64,000 bases of DNA from Ixodes scapularis (lineage: Eukaryota; Arthropoda; Arachnida; Ixodida; Ixodidae): contig NW_024609846.1 of assembly GCF_016920785.2 (NCBI RefSeq), positions 75,153,816 through 75,217,815 on the forward strand. Reading direction: 5' to 3'. Within the stretch, counting starts at the first letter, position 1. Every line of letters begins with the position of its first letter. Positions 1-10,561 of the stretch are shown piece after piece. The position numbers and the translations under genes were made by a program. The notes below the pieces were generated by a model, which saw only the letters and a list, made by a program, of their open reading frames with translations, had not been told where the DNA came from and made no database searches.

Positions 1-335
1 ATTTGCCCCCTCCACAGATCAGTAGCGGAACAGATGCCACTGCGGAAGGTGCCGGTTACGGAGAGGGTTGCTTCGACTTGTGTTCTCGCGTAACGAGGGC
101 TCGTGCAGGAGAGGCGCAATCGAACGAAAGGAGCTCTCGCTTGTAGCTGCCATTGTATAGGATTTCCACAGCTTCCACCAAAGGGCGGACTTACGAAAGG
201 TTCTATAAAATGGTATCAGGTGGTCACCTTTCTTAAATCATCAAAGTTGATTAACTAACAAGGGCACAGGCAATATAGAAGCACGTTCGTTATAGTGCAA
301 ATATATTCCGAGAAAAATAATAGAACTGCGCTTAC

Positions 336-1210
336 CGTCTTGCCGCTAGACATCCGCACAAGGGATGGCATTGATTCACTCGTGGGAATAAGTGCACCTG
401 ATTTGCTTTGGCCTTGACTTGTCCCTGTCGATTGTGGAGTGTCCACATCCGCAGATTTGGCACTGGTCGTAGTAGTGAGGCTCGACGAGGGAAGAACACT
501 CGAGGAAGCAGCCGAAGGAAGTCCCTCGTGAATTTTGGGCTCAACTAGTGTCGCAGCACGTGGCTTGTCCTTTTCTACATCCAAGGTTTTGACAGGCTCC
601 ACGGTACCGGGATCCTTGTCCACGGGTTGTTGGCTACTTTTGCCGCGAGGCTTCTTCTGCTTCTTAGAACGATGCTTTTTGACATTCCTTTTTCTGACAG
701 AAGCGTCTTGGTCTTGCTCGGCTATCTTGACATCGTGTAATGCTTGAATGCCCATTTTGTCGTTCCTTGCATCGTCCACTGTGGGCTCTCCGCTCCTGCT
801 ATCTTGTGTGCCATTGGAAGCATTTGTATCAGTACCATCCTTCGTTCTAGCATTCTCGTTTGGACCTGCCACTTGAATCTCCGTCGTGGTTACGGTACTC
901 TTGTGGGGTTCGTGTTCCTTCTCTGAGGCACCACCATCCGGTTTCTTGTCCCCTGCGACGTCTTTCGTTTCGTTATCGTGATGTTGCTTCTTATCGTGAT
1001 GCCGTGTTCTTTCATTGGCACTGTCTTGAATTTTGATTTCTTCAATCGGGCTGTCCTCTTCATCTTTTTCGGGGCGTACAGTGTTCGTAATTCTTGGTTT
1101 GGGTTCCCTGAATATCCGAGGGAGTTTAGGGACTAATTCCTTTTTTGGGTTATTTCCAACGTGCACCTCCTGTTTTTTCTCAGTCTGGCCAACATTATCA
1201 TTGGAATTAA
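336..1210 (-). CDS. SLC13-like transporter, exon D: long charged loop
   Basis: Internal exon of a minus-strand membrane transporter gene. The acceptor is ttgttttcag just above 1210 and the donor is gtaagc just below 336. The preceding exon leaves one base and this exon starts with two, so the junction codon is ATT (Ile). The exon ends at a codon boundary. It encodes about 291 residues with no membrane segment, rich in Lys, Glu, Asp, Ser and Thr. There is a His/Lys stretch (RHHDKKQHHD), a polybasic patch (RKRNVKKHRSKKQKK) and a Ser/Thr-rich end. In SLC13 proteins a variable hydrophilic loop lies at this point, but vertebrate ones are much shorter. The reading frame runs on below 336 only as intron read-through. 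The next exon, expected to restart the transport core, is outside the window. Function of the loop is unknown. Confidence 0.8.
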
Positions 1211-1913
1211 CTGAAAACAATAAGATTAACATAATTTCACTGTTTTAAAGCCTCAAAATAGCGGTCAGTCTACATAAGTTTCACATGCATATCAAGAAGG
1301 ATGTTAGCATTTGTTTGAAGTACATGTGGGCCAACATAACACTATTTGATATGCATATAGCTTGCATGTGACGTCATTTGCGGCCATGTGAGTATTTTAT
1401 GCGCCGCGAGCATTTAGTTTGCTGAGTTAGTCTCAAAGCGCAGAAATTGTACTTCGAGAAATCCAGTAAGTAGGAATAACCATCAGTACCCGGCAAGGGT
1501 GACACTCGCAAGCTATGTGTATGTCGGTTACTAAGTAGAACACATTATCTATGAAAGCTTTAGTTCGTCACGAAAACAGGTTCGATGTATGCCTGCCAAT
1601 CATACCCTATAGATCCGAGCGCAGCGGACAATACAAGCTGACAGAGCGTATTTCGTCAGCTTCAAGTTCGGACCGTCACTACAATTCTCGTGCTACACTG
1701 TTCGTGTTACACCAATACCCTCCCTGACTTATCAGACGCGGAAGACGTTCCGTGAAATCACGCAAGCAGGTGGCGTTCATTGGGCTGTATAAACTTCGAG
1801 TCGTGTCAAACTAAGTGAGACTGTATACCTATGTTAGAAACCAACTCGACCATATGATGTCACGGCACCACAATGCTGCTGCTGTTGGCACTGCGCGCGA
1901 GCAGTCCCTACAC
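1211..1913. other. Intron of SLC13-like gene, no recognised content
   Basis: The stretch between exon D and the first transposon has mixed composition. No long open frame, repeat pair or RNA-like fold was recognised. Confidence 0.5.
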
Positions 1914-1916
1914 TTA

Positions 1917-2681
1917 AGGCTCTGTTATACTCCGACGTAACTCGCGCGCAAGCGAACGCTGGCCGAAGTCGGCTACGTCACGTCAGTCACGCCGCGTGCG
2001 TAAAAAATTCGCCCTTTTTATACTCCGGCGTCCCTGGCGGCTCCCGCGGCTCGCGTCGGTGGGCCGCCGGCGCGGCGCATGCGCAGAATTTGGCTACTAG
2101 TGCACGTTTCCTGCGAGAGTGCGCAACTTCCGGTTTCTTTTCGTTTCGAATAGCAGACGAAAATTCTCGCGCGTCTTGAGCGCCAAGTTCGAGCGATGGC
2201 GTGGACGTACCTTGCACGACGAAAACTCGCGCTTGCACTGTTGGTGCCCCGCATCGCCACAGGCGTTGGCGGTCAATGTACAGACGGTACATCTTTGACA
2301 AGCACCCTTTCTACGGTACTCAAGCTTCCTCGACTCGTTGACACACACGTGAGGACGAATTCCCTCGATCAGCTTCTCGACCGACCGAGTCCGATTCTTC
2401 AAACATGACGCCACACGGAGTGGTGCTCCTGTCGTCTGCTATTGCTCGTATTCGCCGCGCTTCCCGCGCGAGGGCTGCCGGGAGCCAGCGTGTGATGCAT
2501 CCTGGTCCGGCGTCGCCGGCGCGGCCGGCGCGGAATACGGCATGCTCTATTTTGGCGTCGAGGCGGTCAGGCTGCGTCGAACGCCGCTGGCCGCGCCGGT
2601 TACGCCACGACGCCGCCGACGTGACGTCGCTGTGACGCGCTCGCACGCGCGCACGTGTTACGTCGGAGTATAACAGAGCCT
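1917..2681. mobile_element. Non-autonomous PIF/Harbinger-type element
   Basis: The ends are perfect terminal inverted repeats of AGGCTCTGTTATACTCCG followed by ACGTAAC. They are flanked on both sides by the trinucleotide TTA (1914-1916 and 2682-2684). A three-base TWA target duplication is the signature of PIF/Harbinger elements. The interior is GC-rich (gcgccggcg runs) and has no transposase-like reading frame, so the copy would depend on an enzyme supplied elsewhere. The right target duplication directly abuts the target duplication of the next element. Confidence 0.75.
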
Positions 2682-2692
2682 TTAGTGTGGAC

Positions 2693-3112
2693 CACGGTGT
2701 AAGATAATACTCTCCAGGTGAGGACAGCGCGCTCCTCGGGACGTGCCCGATAAAGTTCGCTCTTCCCTCTCTCTCACTATGGTTTCAAGCGGCGCCGGCA
2801 GGCGACTCGTCGACCCGTGGGCACGTACAAGACGGCTCGTGCCGCCTCATGATCCACACGCGCAGAGCTCCAGCGAGGTTGTCGCACGTGCACAAAGACC
2901 ACGGTGTATCGGGGTGTCATGGCAACGAGATACTTTTTTTCGCTCTCACACAGTTTCGCCGTTTGGCCGCCGGCGACACTGTCAGCTGCGGGCACGATGG
3001 CCGCGAAATAATGCAGCCTTTCGGATGCCCGTCGAACGAATACTATCTGATTCCTCGCGCCGCGCGTTCAGCCCCGCCGTGTCCTTTCCTAAAGGGTGTA
3101 TCTTACACCGTG
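2693..3112. mobile_element. hAT-type non-autonomous element, intact copy
   Basis: The element is 420 bases long. Its ends are inverted copies of CACGGTGTAAGATA, and similarity extends about 40 bases inward. Both sides carry the 8-base direct repeat GTGTGGAC (2685-2692, 3113-3120). An 8-base target duplication with short inverted ends fits the hAT superfamily. No credible protein is encoded. A second copy in opposite orientation lies at 23434-24186 and carries another element inside it. Confidence 0.75.
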
Positions 3113-3339
3113 GTGTGGACAAACGCGTGCTTGTTTGTAAACTGTGTGCCCTGACTCTTCACGTGCGAACAAGTACACGGGATTGCAAGCATGTCAAGGA
3201 CACGTTCACGCGCGCGCTTCGCGTACTGTTTCCCATGGGGTACCAGACGGGACGCTGCGCCTGCAATGTGGCCTTCTGTTGCTTTCTCGTATATTTTTTT
3301 TTATTATGCGCCATGCGAGTTTTACAACCAGACATATAC

Positions 3340-3830
3340 GATACTTATTACAAGTAATCGAATCACTCGTAATCGATTACTTTCGGAGTAATTTTATCAT
3401 TATTGGATGACATTTGTTATGACGTAATCACAACAGTAATCTGATCACTTTTGGAACTACTCAAATTACTTGTTACCGTTGCTATTCTACCTGCCTTTTT
3501 AATGACGCTATTTGTTTCTAGGAGTTTCTTAACAAGAAATCAACGAACGCAGTCTCCGAGAGGAAGACGGCTTACCAAAATTGGTGGGTTAAGAAGATAC
3601 AGTAACTAGAGTGTACAATTCGGTGATTCTAATCCAATAATGGACACTACAAAGGCCTATTTCAAACCAGTAGAAAAATGTGTTATTTTGGAAGTCTGAA
3701 GTTATCGGAAAAGTAACGGTTACTTTTTTTAGTAACGAACAATTACTTTTCTTCTCAAGTAATCAAGTAATCTAATCGAATACTTCTTAACCAAGAGTAA
3801 TTGTAATTATAATCCATTACGTTTTGAAGT
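3340..3830. repeat. GTAATCgATTAC word-rich repeat
   Basis: The stretch is dense in variants of the self-complementary word GTAATCGATTAC, in both orientations, mainly at its two ends (3345-3400 and 3700-3825). The middle is less repetitive. This looks like a small DNA transposon with word-like subterminal repeats, but I could not define ends or a target duplication. Confidence 0.45.
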
Positions 3831-3839
3831 GGCGTGTAA

Positions 3840-4285
3840 AGGATTACCTACGACAGTGCTGTAAGATGTTTAGGCTAGGGTCATACGTGCCCTACGTGCA
3901 CTCGGTTATTCTCCCCAGAACTACACATTACACCAAATACCATGTAAGCCAATACTGGCAACTCCCGCGGAGCGCAGGCGAAAAGTGATCGCAGCGCCCC
4001 TGGTGAGCTCGAAATCTCCGCTAGCAGTCGAATTCCCCACAACACATTGGTTTTGCCTATCTCCGTGCGAGGTGACCAATGAAAAAAAAAAAAAAAAAAA
4101 AAGTCACGGGTAGTCGTTGCTTTGAATGTTAAAAAATGGGCGCTACCTCCTGAGTGAAGGACATTTTTTTTTTTTTTTTTCGCGTGGGAAAGATGTTACA
4201 CCTTTTAATATGCAATCTTTGGGCTCTCCTGAAGAAAACGCTCTGTCAAAACTAATGTACAATAAAATGCTTAAATGGGCCAGTT
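3840..4285. other. Intronic stretch with A and T homopolymers
   Basis: The sequence holds an A run near 4083 and a T run near 4165, with no recognisable coding content. The short open frames here run through the homopolymers. Confidence 0.4.
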
Positions 4286-4289
4286 GGTA

Positions 4290-4436
4290 CATCATGGGAA
4301 ATAAGCGTCGAAGTAACTCGGAACAAGAGTAGAATAACAGCATCGTGGAAAATGAGCGTCGAAGGAACACGGACCAAGAGGAGAATAACTTCATGGGAAA
4401 TAAGCGCCAAAGGAACACGGACCAAGAGTAGAATAA
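4290..4436 (+). repeat. Minisatellite, three units of about 48-50 bp
   Basis: Three tandem units each contain a form of ATGGGAAATAAGCGTCGAAG followed by an ACACGGACCAAGAG-like block and AGAATAA. The units differ by a few substitutions. The unit does not stay in one open frame, because each carries a TAG or TAA. Confidence 0.7.
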
Positions 4437-4439
4437 ATA

Positions 4440-5950
4440 TACCTTCGCCCTGCTTCTTGAAAAAAGGACAATGGACACAAATTTTAGAACATAGCTACGT
4501 TTCAACGTTACTGTTCTTATCAATCAATTCGTTTTGTTGTTGCAATTACAATTTCTTATAAATGTATTTCTTAAAACTGTTTTATCGAAAAGGCGAGCTG
4601 GCTAATATCGTTAAGCTCGTCTCCGGATGAAGAAGCAAAGGGAAATTTCAAACCACGTACGTTACTGCGATGTCAGTATGCTCTGGTACGAGACGATTGT
4701 GCACATGCGAATATGACGCCATTACTGATACTAATAAAAGCGGAGTTAAAAAAAAAGAAAACAAAACTTCTCGCGCGTGCAAACAAACAAAATGGTGGAG
4801 GGCGTCGTAGAGCAAATAGAGGTGATGTCGGCCACGCACGGTGTAAGAAGAAGAGGTGACTCAACGGCGCTGTTCTGGCGCGGCCCGGTATTGTATGGAG
4901 TTCTCCGACGCGCTCACAGATGGCATTACAAAGTTCGGCCCGCTAAAGCCCCTCTATCCTGGGAACAGTGGCGCCATCTTCCCGATTGCTGCACGTTGCA
5001 CGAACCTCGTACATCGACGCACCTTGCGCTACTTTTGAAACATAAAGGGGCTTTACAGCCCGCCGCTGCCGCCGCTCCGCAGCGGCCCGGCTCTGCGGCT
5101 TGCTACGGAAATAGGTAAAAAGCATTGAGGACTTAATTACGACCGTACGTTTATTTGTCTCTCCACCACTAGCAACAACGGCTTGCTGCGCAGCTAGTCC
5201 GCAACCTCTCGGTCACTGCTGGCGCTGACTACGATCGTCTGCACAGTCACGATAATGGGCAGTTCGCGACGCCCCGTGCATCCAATGTGGCATCGGCGAT
5301 CCAAACAATTAGGGGGCAGCATCATAAGTCTGCGTAAACTTCCTAGTTCAGTTTACAATACATATGCTACCTCTAGCGGGTTCCTGGCAGGACGCTTTTG
5401 TTGTTTTCCGAACCTAACTTTTGCGAAGGCTAAAAAACATGTACTTCCCCAAAGTTAACAAGTATTGTACATCAATCTTGAGATTTTAGTATCTTTTGGT
5501 GTTCAAGATATTGGTAATGAAAATTTAAAAAAAAATAGATTGATAAACTCTCAGTTTCCCATTTTAAGTGGTATCTAGATAAAAAGACAGATTTTCTCAA
5601 TTGGAATCGGCTGCTTAATGTGTGCTTCAAAGAAAAAGCTGCAAAGCACAGAGCAACTTAGACAAGCCTGGACAGCTTCCTCGGTTCTTGGCTTTTCTCT
5701 GCCTCCTTTTGCCTCTGCTGCTTGCAGTTCTGCCGCATCCTCATTCAAATGTAGTGGTGCAGCACCCTTGCCATTATGTCTGCCTTGTGCAGGGAGCATG
5801 GGAACAAGGAAGGATATGTTAGCAGCACATGGTCCAGTGTCTTACTGGACACACAGTAGTCGCTGGGCTGTTTTGCGAACTCATTTTCTGTTTCCTTCAA
5901 GGGGTTAGTAGATGTTCAAGTTTGGATGAACGAGCTGCCCACGTATTTCG
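4440..5950. other. Intronic stretch below the P-element relic
   Basis: Around 4937-5063 a GC-rich block starts CTAAAGCCCCTCTAT and ends ATAAAGGGGCTTTA, a loose inverted repeat. The rest has A-rich runs and no supported gene. The outer end of the P-element relic should lie here, but no terminal inverted repeat was identified. Confidence 0.35.
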
Positions 5951-5954
5951 CAGT

Positions 5955-8766
5955 TTACCTGAACTGCTTGACATAGTAGGTTATACAATCTACAGTATCT
6001 GCCTCCTTGTAGTCCTGCTCCAGGACATCTTCCCATTCCCAGCTTCCTTGCTCAATGAGTCTGTCGAGTCTTTCTCTCAGGCAGTCAAGCTTATGCGTTT
6101 GCTGCTCGTCTTGTTGAAAAGCCAATCTTATTTCACCAAGAGTGATGCACGGTTGCTGCTCTTTAGCACTTACAGTGCAGTTCCCAAATTTCGGTGGCTT
6201 CAGGAGGGTGTAGATAAAAAACATGCGATAAAGCTGCAAAAAATGTAGGGAACCTGGGGTGTTCGTTTTGACCTCCAGCTTGCCGAATAGATCCAAAAAA
6301 ACACTCGAGGCGGTCTCGGTTAATTTTTGCTGTTAACACGTAGTCAAAACCACACTCAGTCAGTAGGTAGTTCGACAGTTTAACAACAGAATTTAACGTC
6401 AGCCTGAGGCTTTCTGCAGTAGACGGGGTCAAAAAGAAGTCCTTGTGAATTTTTCCACTGACTCGTTCTTCCCATGTGTCAAGCCACTGCATCGCATTTT
6501 TGATGATTTGGAAGTCATTTTCACCTCGTCAAACTCCTCAACCAGAACTCGACGATTAAAAGCATCAAACAGATTGTTCATATGTAAAGTGAACTGCACC
6601 ACTGGCTCCACATCGTACAAGCGGGGCGCACCCCGCTTAGCGTAGAATTGAAGCCCCTTGGCAACAGACTCGCTTAATATCTGCGTTGCAAGCTTCACTC
6701 TCATCTTCAACATGTGTGATGGATTGATGTGATCGTATGTGAGCTTCGGGCATACCCTTTCATCGCCTGCGTGCTTTGTATCTGCTACATACAAAGCGTC
6801 ATAGCATGGCCACTGTGCAAACTTCCCATCGATGTGGAACACCTTCTTGCTGTGGAGACGGTTTCTAATGCATTTAAGCAAATGCGGTACATCGGAGAGC
6901 ATGTAAACTCGTCTGGAACTGTCAGATGGGTGCTAGAAAGAGTTAGCGACACGTACCGAAACACCACCAACTCCGAAGTGCTTCCACATATTGCGATTTG
7001 TTGTTGCACCATCACGAACAACATCATCGATGTGTATTTCAGCTTGTTCGAGTTTTAGGATGCACTGAAGGAGCAGCTGTGAAAGCACAGTTCCTTTTGT
7101 TCGTCCTTTTGATGCAAAAACTGCAACAGGCTGGAGATAGCTGTCAGCGAAGTCCTTACAGTATTCATCGTCCTGCCCGTGGACAACAAACCTGGAGTAT
7201 GTCATAGTCTTCGAATTCACGGCCAGTTCTTTCCTGACTTGAATTTCATCAAGTAGCAGCATTCCTCTTCGTTCCATAGGACTCTTGGTTGCCATCTTGG
7301 TTGCAAGGGCTGACAGAAAGTGCTCATCAAGGCCACACTTCAGTCCCATCATACTAATGTATTTCCTGATGGTGGTGACGCAGGGCAGTGGGACGATGTA
7401 ATTTTTTTCTAAAGAACAAATATGTAGAGGAAGTGCGAATATGAAGTAGAAGACACAGCAGCAGCCAGTCGTCAGTGTATCTTCGGTTCCTCTTAGTTGT
7501 GCATTTTGCTGCTGGAAGACACTCTGTAATAAAAAGTAACTGTGCTGACGAGATGACGCGCTGCTGCAGGCGGTGCTGGAGGTCTTCATTTTGAAGTGAC
7601 TTCATCTTGTAATTTGACAGCTTCAGTTCTTTCAACAGCACCTTGTTTTTTTGCCAAAAGACGTACCTTTGATCTCGTTAGCGACTTCTTGGCCCTGCAG
7701 AGTGTTTCAATCTTTTCCCCTTGGCTAGACTGTGATGGAGTCCTAATACGCTGAAGCACCCTGTGTTCCTTTTCTGTAGCCATCTGACGAGACGTATGAA
7801 TGTGCAAAATGTTACAGAGAGTGCTGGAAACCTTGCAGACACTCCCTTCGTTCACTGTCATTTCGCACCTAGAATGCCTTGAGGATCACCATAAGCACAC
7901 TCAGGCTCCGCTTTAGGATATTCCTTAATGCTGGGGCCCCTTGAGCAAATCTTGATTGCTTCTACGGCGTTCACTGCTTGCTCCAGGTCATAGGGTGTCG
8001 TCACGGTCGCACTTACTGCTACAGAGGCAGGTTTGAGCCTCTTCCCCAGCAGAAGAACGTTCACGCTGCTGTACATTTTGATGTGCACCGCCTTGTATAT
8101 GTAGAGGATCGGTGCCACAGATTCTTGCTTCACTGCAATTTTGGGTGTACACGACATCTCGAATGCCCTCCATATCGACGCGATGTACACAGCCCAAGGG
8201 GATTCGGGAAGACGCGCAGACTGCGCACTGTCCAACAGCATGTGAAAGGCGGATGGGGCTAGCTCTGCAGTTCCATTTCTACTCTTTCTTGAGGAGTCAG
8301 GCGTGTTGCCATCATCTTCCGGTAGATTGTCATGTGAAACTACAGCGCCTGCTGCGCTTTGAGTGGATTCCCCGTCCCCCGGAGACATGCGACGTGATTT
8401 CGCTGGCAGTTCACTGGTGCTGGCTTTCCGCTTATCTGGTATTCTCGGAGGTTTCACTTGCTTCGTGAGGTACGGGGGGCATCGATCAAAAATTGATGGA
8501 ACAGCGCTTTTCGCTAACGTGGCTCTCCGGTCGCCTTGCATGAGGATATGTCCGTTGAACTCGGCACTCCACGTCTTTACCACGAAATGTGGCGCAAAAT
8601 GTCTCTCGCACACAAAGTGCTTCCGTGGCAGCATATGGTCCTCCCGTGGTATCGCCCGCCTCCACGCCGCGAGTTTCTCGGCGCCTACGGGCGGCTTCAA
8701 CAAGGAGAATTTCTTCTTGCATGGCTTGTAGCCGCTCTTGCAATTGGGCACAAAGCACTTCCCCAT
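5955..8766 (-). pseudogene. THAP9-like P-element transposase, frameshifted
   Basis: Relic of a P-superfamily DNA transposase. The N-terminal frame (8766-7858) starts with a complete THAP zinc finger: Cys4 and Cys9, Trp35, Cys53 and His56, and an AVPSIF box near residue 88. Downstream frames carry family-typical blocks in order. These are an RNase-H-like core start (LLLDEIQVRKELAVNS, about 7270), DGATTNRNMW (about 7000), SDVPHLLKCIRN (about 6895) and the C-terminal block LTAKINRDRLECFFGSIRQ with GGQNEHPRFPTF (about 6335-6260). These sit in different frames, with breaks near 7860, 7600, 6930, 6490 and 6250. Some could be introns, but the shifts at 6490 and 6250 fall inside conserved blocks, so this copy is probably dead. 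It lies in the same orientation as the host gene, inside its intron. Confidence 0.85.
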
Positions 8767-8799
8767 GTTACAGGTGCCTCATAAGACCATGAAACATGC

Positions 8800-10560
8800 A
8801 TGCGAGGTGTTACCAAAAGACGAAGCATTGAAGTCGACGCTCAACAAGCGGTCGGTCGCGGGCTGCGAGGGCTAAGGTTTGCCTCGCCATCTGGCGGAAG
8901 GCGGCCAACTGCGAGCGCAACGGGTACGCTCGTCGCGGCCGCGCGCCGCGGTCGGTCGGTCACCTTGCGGTCACGTTATATACGGTGCACAAATTGAGAT
9001 TGCCAGCGGCGTGTCGACTAACGCCTTCTGCGCCTTCTACGATCATAGGAAAGCACCCCTTGGACAGTAGTGCAAATACTTCCATTTTTCAAAGTCTACT
9101 TTCTTTTTTAAGTTTGAGGCGACGCTACACCGCTGCGTTCTTTCTTCCTCCTGCTTTTATGTGTGTGCGTGTGTGTGTGTGTGCGCGCGTGTGCGTGTGT
9201 GTGTGTGTGTTTTATTATTTTACGTTAGAACCGTGGCGTATTGTGATGTGCTTTGTTCGGCTTAGCTAATGTTTTCTAGAAAACCTTGCAGGTTTACAAG
9301 AAAATTAACCAGCATACCCCACTCGTGGCGCGGAGAAGTGGAAGATGGACACTCAACGAATGAACTACGGTCTCCAAATGCTTAAATTTGCCCTACCACA
9401 CTTGCTAAATAATTGTTCGATTAATGATGTAGATTATGACCAGTTAACTTCTAAAGAATTGCGTTTGTATTTTGGCTCCTGATTTGAACCTCAATTATTT
9501 TGCTTCATTAATAGGCCAACGCGCATAGTTTTCTCAATTTTAATTGCTGCTTTTCATATACATATACCGCAGCAACAAAACGTTTTTTTTGCTGCTGACC
9601 ATTGTAGAGGCCCGAGGACCATTTAAGTCGCATATTGCAGCTTGTTTCCACAGGTCCATTTCCATCACAATGGATGGAAATAAAAAAGTATTATTATTAT
9701 TTTATTCACTCTTTCGCTTTGGCGCTTGGTACCACTGGTCGTCTGCTACTCTATGCCCGGACATCTTGAGGGCCGTCTGCACCTTTGTTGTTATTATTGT
9801 TGTTTCTTTCCACTGTCGTCTTCGATAACCACCTGTTTTCGCTTTCGATTGAGTTTCTAATCGAAAATCTTCATATGTGCTATTATTAAAAAAGTGTAAG
9901 CTCGTTATACATTTCCATTCGGATTTTACTTAAGTACGCCGACACATCTGCTATGTATCATCGTGTTTTGAACAACCGGTCACCTTTGGGCATACACCAG
10001 CGCATACTTGGAGGCGACAGGCATGCCATATGTTCTGCCTACCAATTCAAAAGCATATTATTGCGAGGTGGTGGAAAAGCCTTCTTCCGTTTCCCGAAGA
10101 CCGAAAAAACGTGAGCAATTAAATTACTTCAAATTAAACTGGAAGAGCTATCCACGTCTGGTTTTAAAACTGCCAGCGACGCCTCAACAGACGATTATGA
10201 CAACTCCACGGAGATCGTGAAGAACTTCCCGGACGATATACAAGATGCACAACTGAACACACAGTCCTATGTAACAGGTGGACAGCCAGTCATATCTGTC
10301 ATCATGATTGTTAAGTCCAGCTCCAATCAGAAACATGGAACATCTCGAAAAACATTTTGTTGAAGAACAAGAAATACTAACATGCGAAAATAACACCAAC
10401 TTACGACTTAGCACCTCACCTAGCCGGTAACATTAGCCGTGCCTTCGACACACATTGCACTGATATATTGCACCGACCAGGAGTTCAGCTGAAGGCGCAC
10501 TTGAGGCCTCTGATCGACAGTCAAAACAAAGGCAGGGTCTGCAAGGATTGCCTGGACATG
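8800..10560. other. Intronic stretch with GT microsatellite
   Basis: The stretch contains a GC-rich block (8810-8990) upstream of the THAP frame that could be its former promoter region, a GT-rich microsatellite and AT-rich DNA. No gene is supported. Confidence 0.4.
9159..9209. repeat. (GT)n microsatellite
   Basis: About 50 bases of alternating GT with a few C and interruptions, ending in TTTTATT. Confidence 0.9.
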
Positions 10561-10561
10561 T

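Noticed and set aside
255..335. Extension of the exon D reading frame below 336
   Set aside because: A good donor (gtaagc) follows base 336 and the added residues are hydrophobic and Cys-rich, unlike the exon. Treated as intron read-through.
2743..3357. 204-codon plus-strand open frame
   Set aside because: It spans the non-coding hAT-type element and its flank. The related copy at 23434 does not keep the frame.
9544..9828. Small hydrophobic ORF as a membrane peptide
   Set aside because: It has no conserved motif and TTATTATTATT runs explain the hydrophobic codons.
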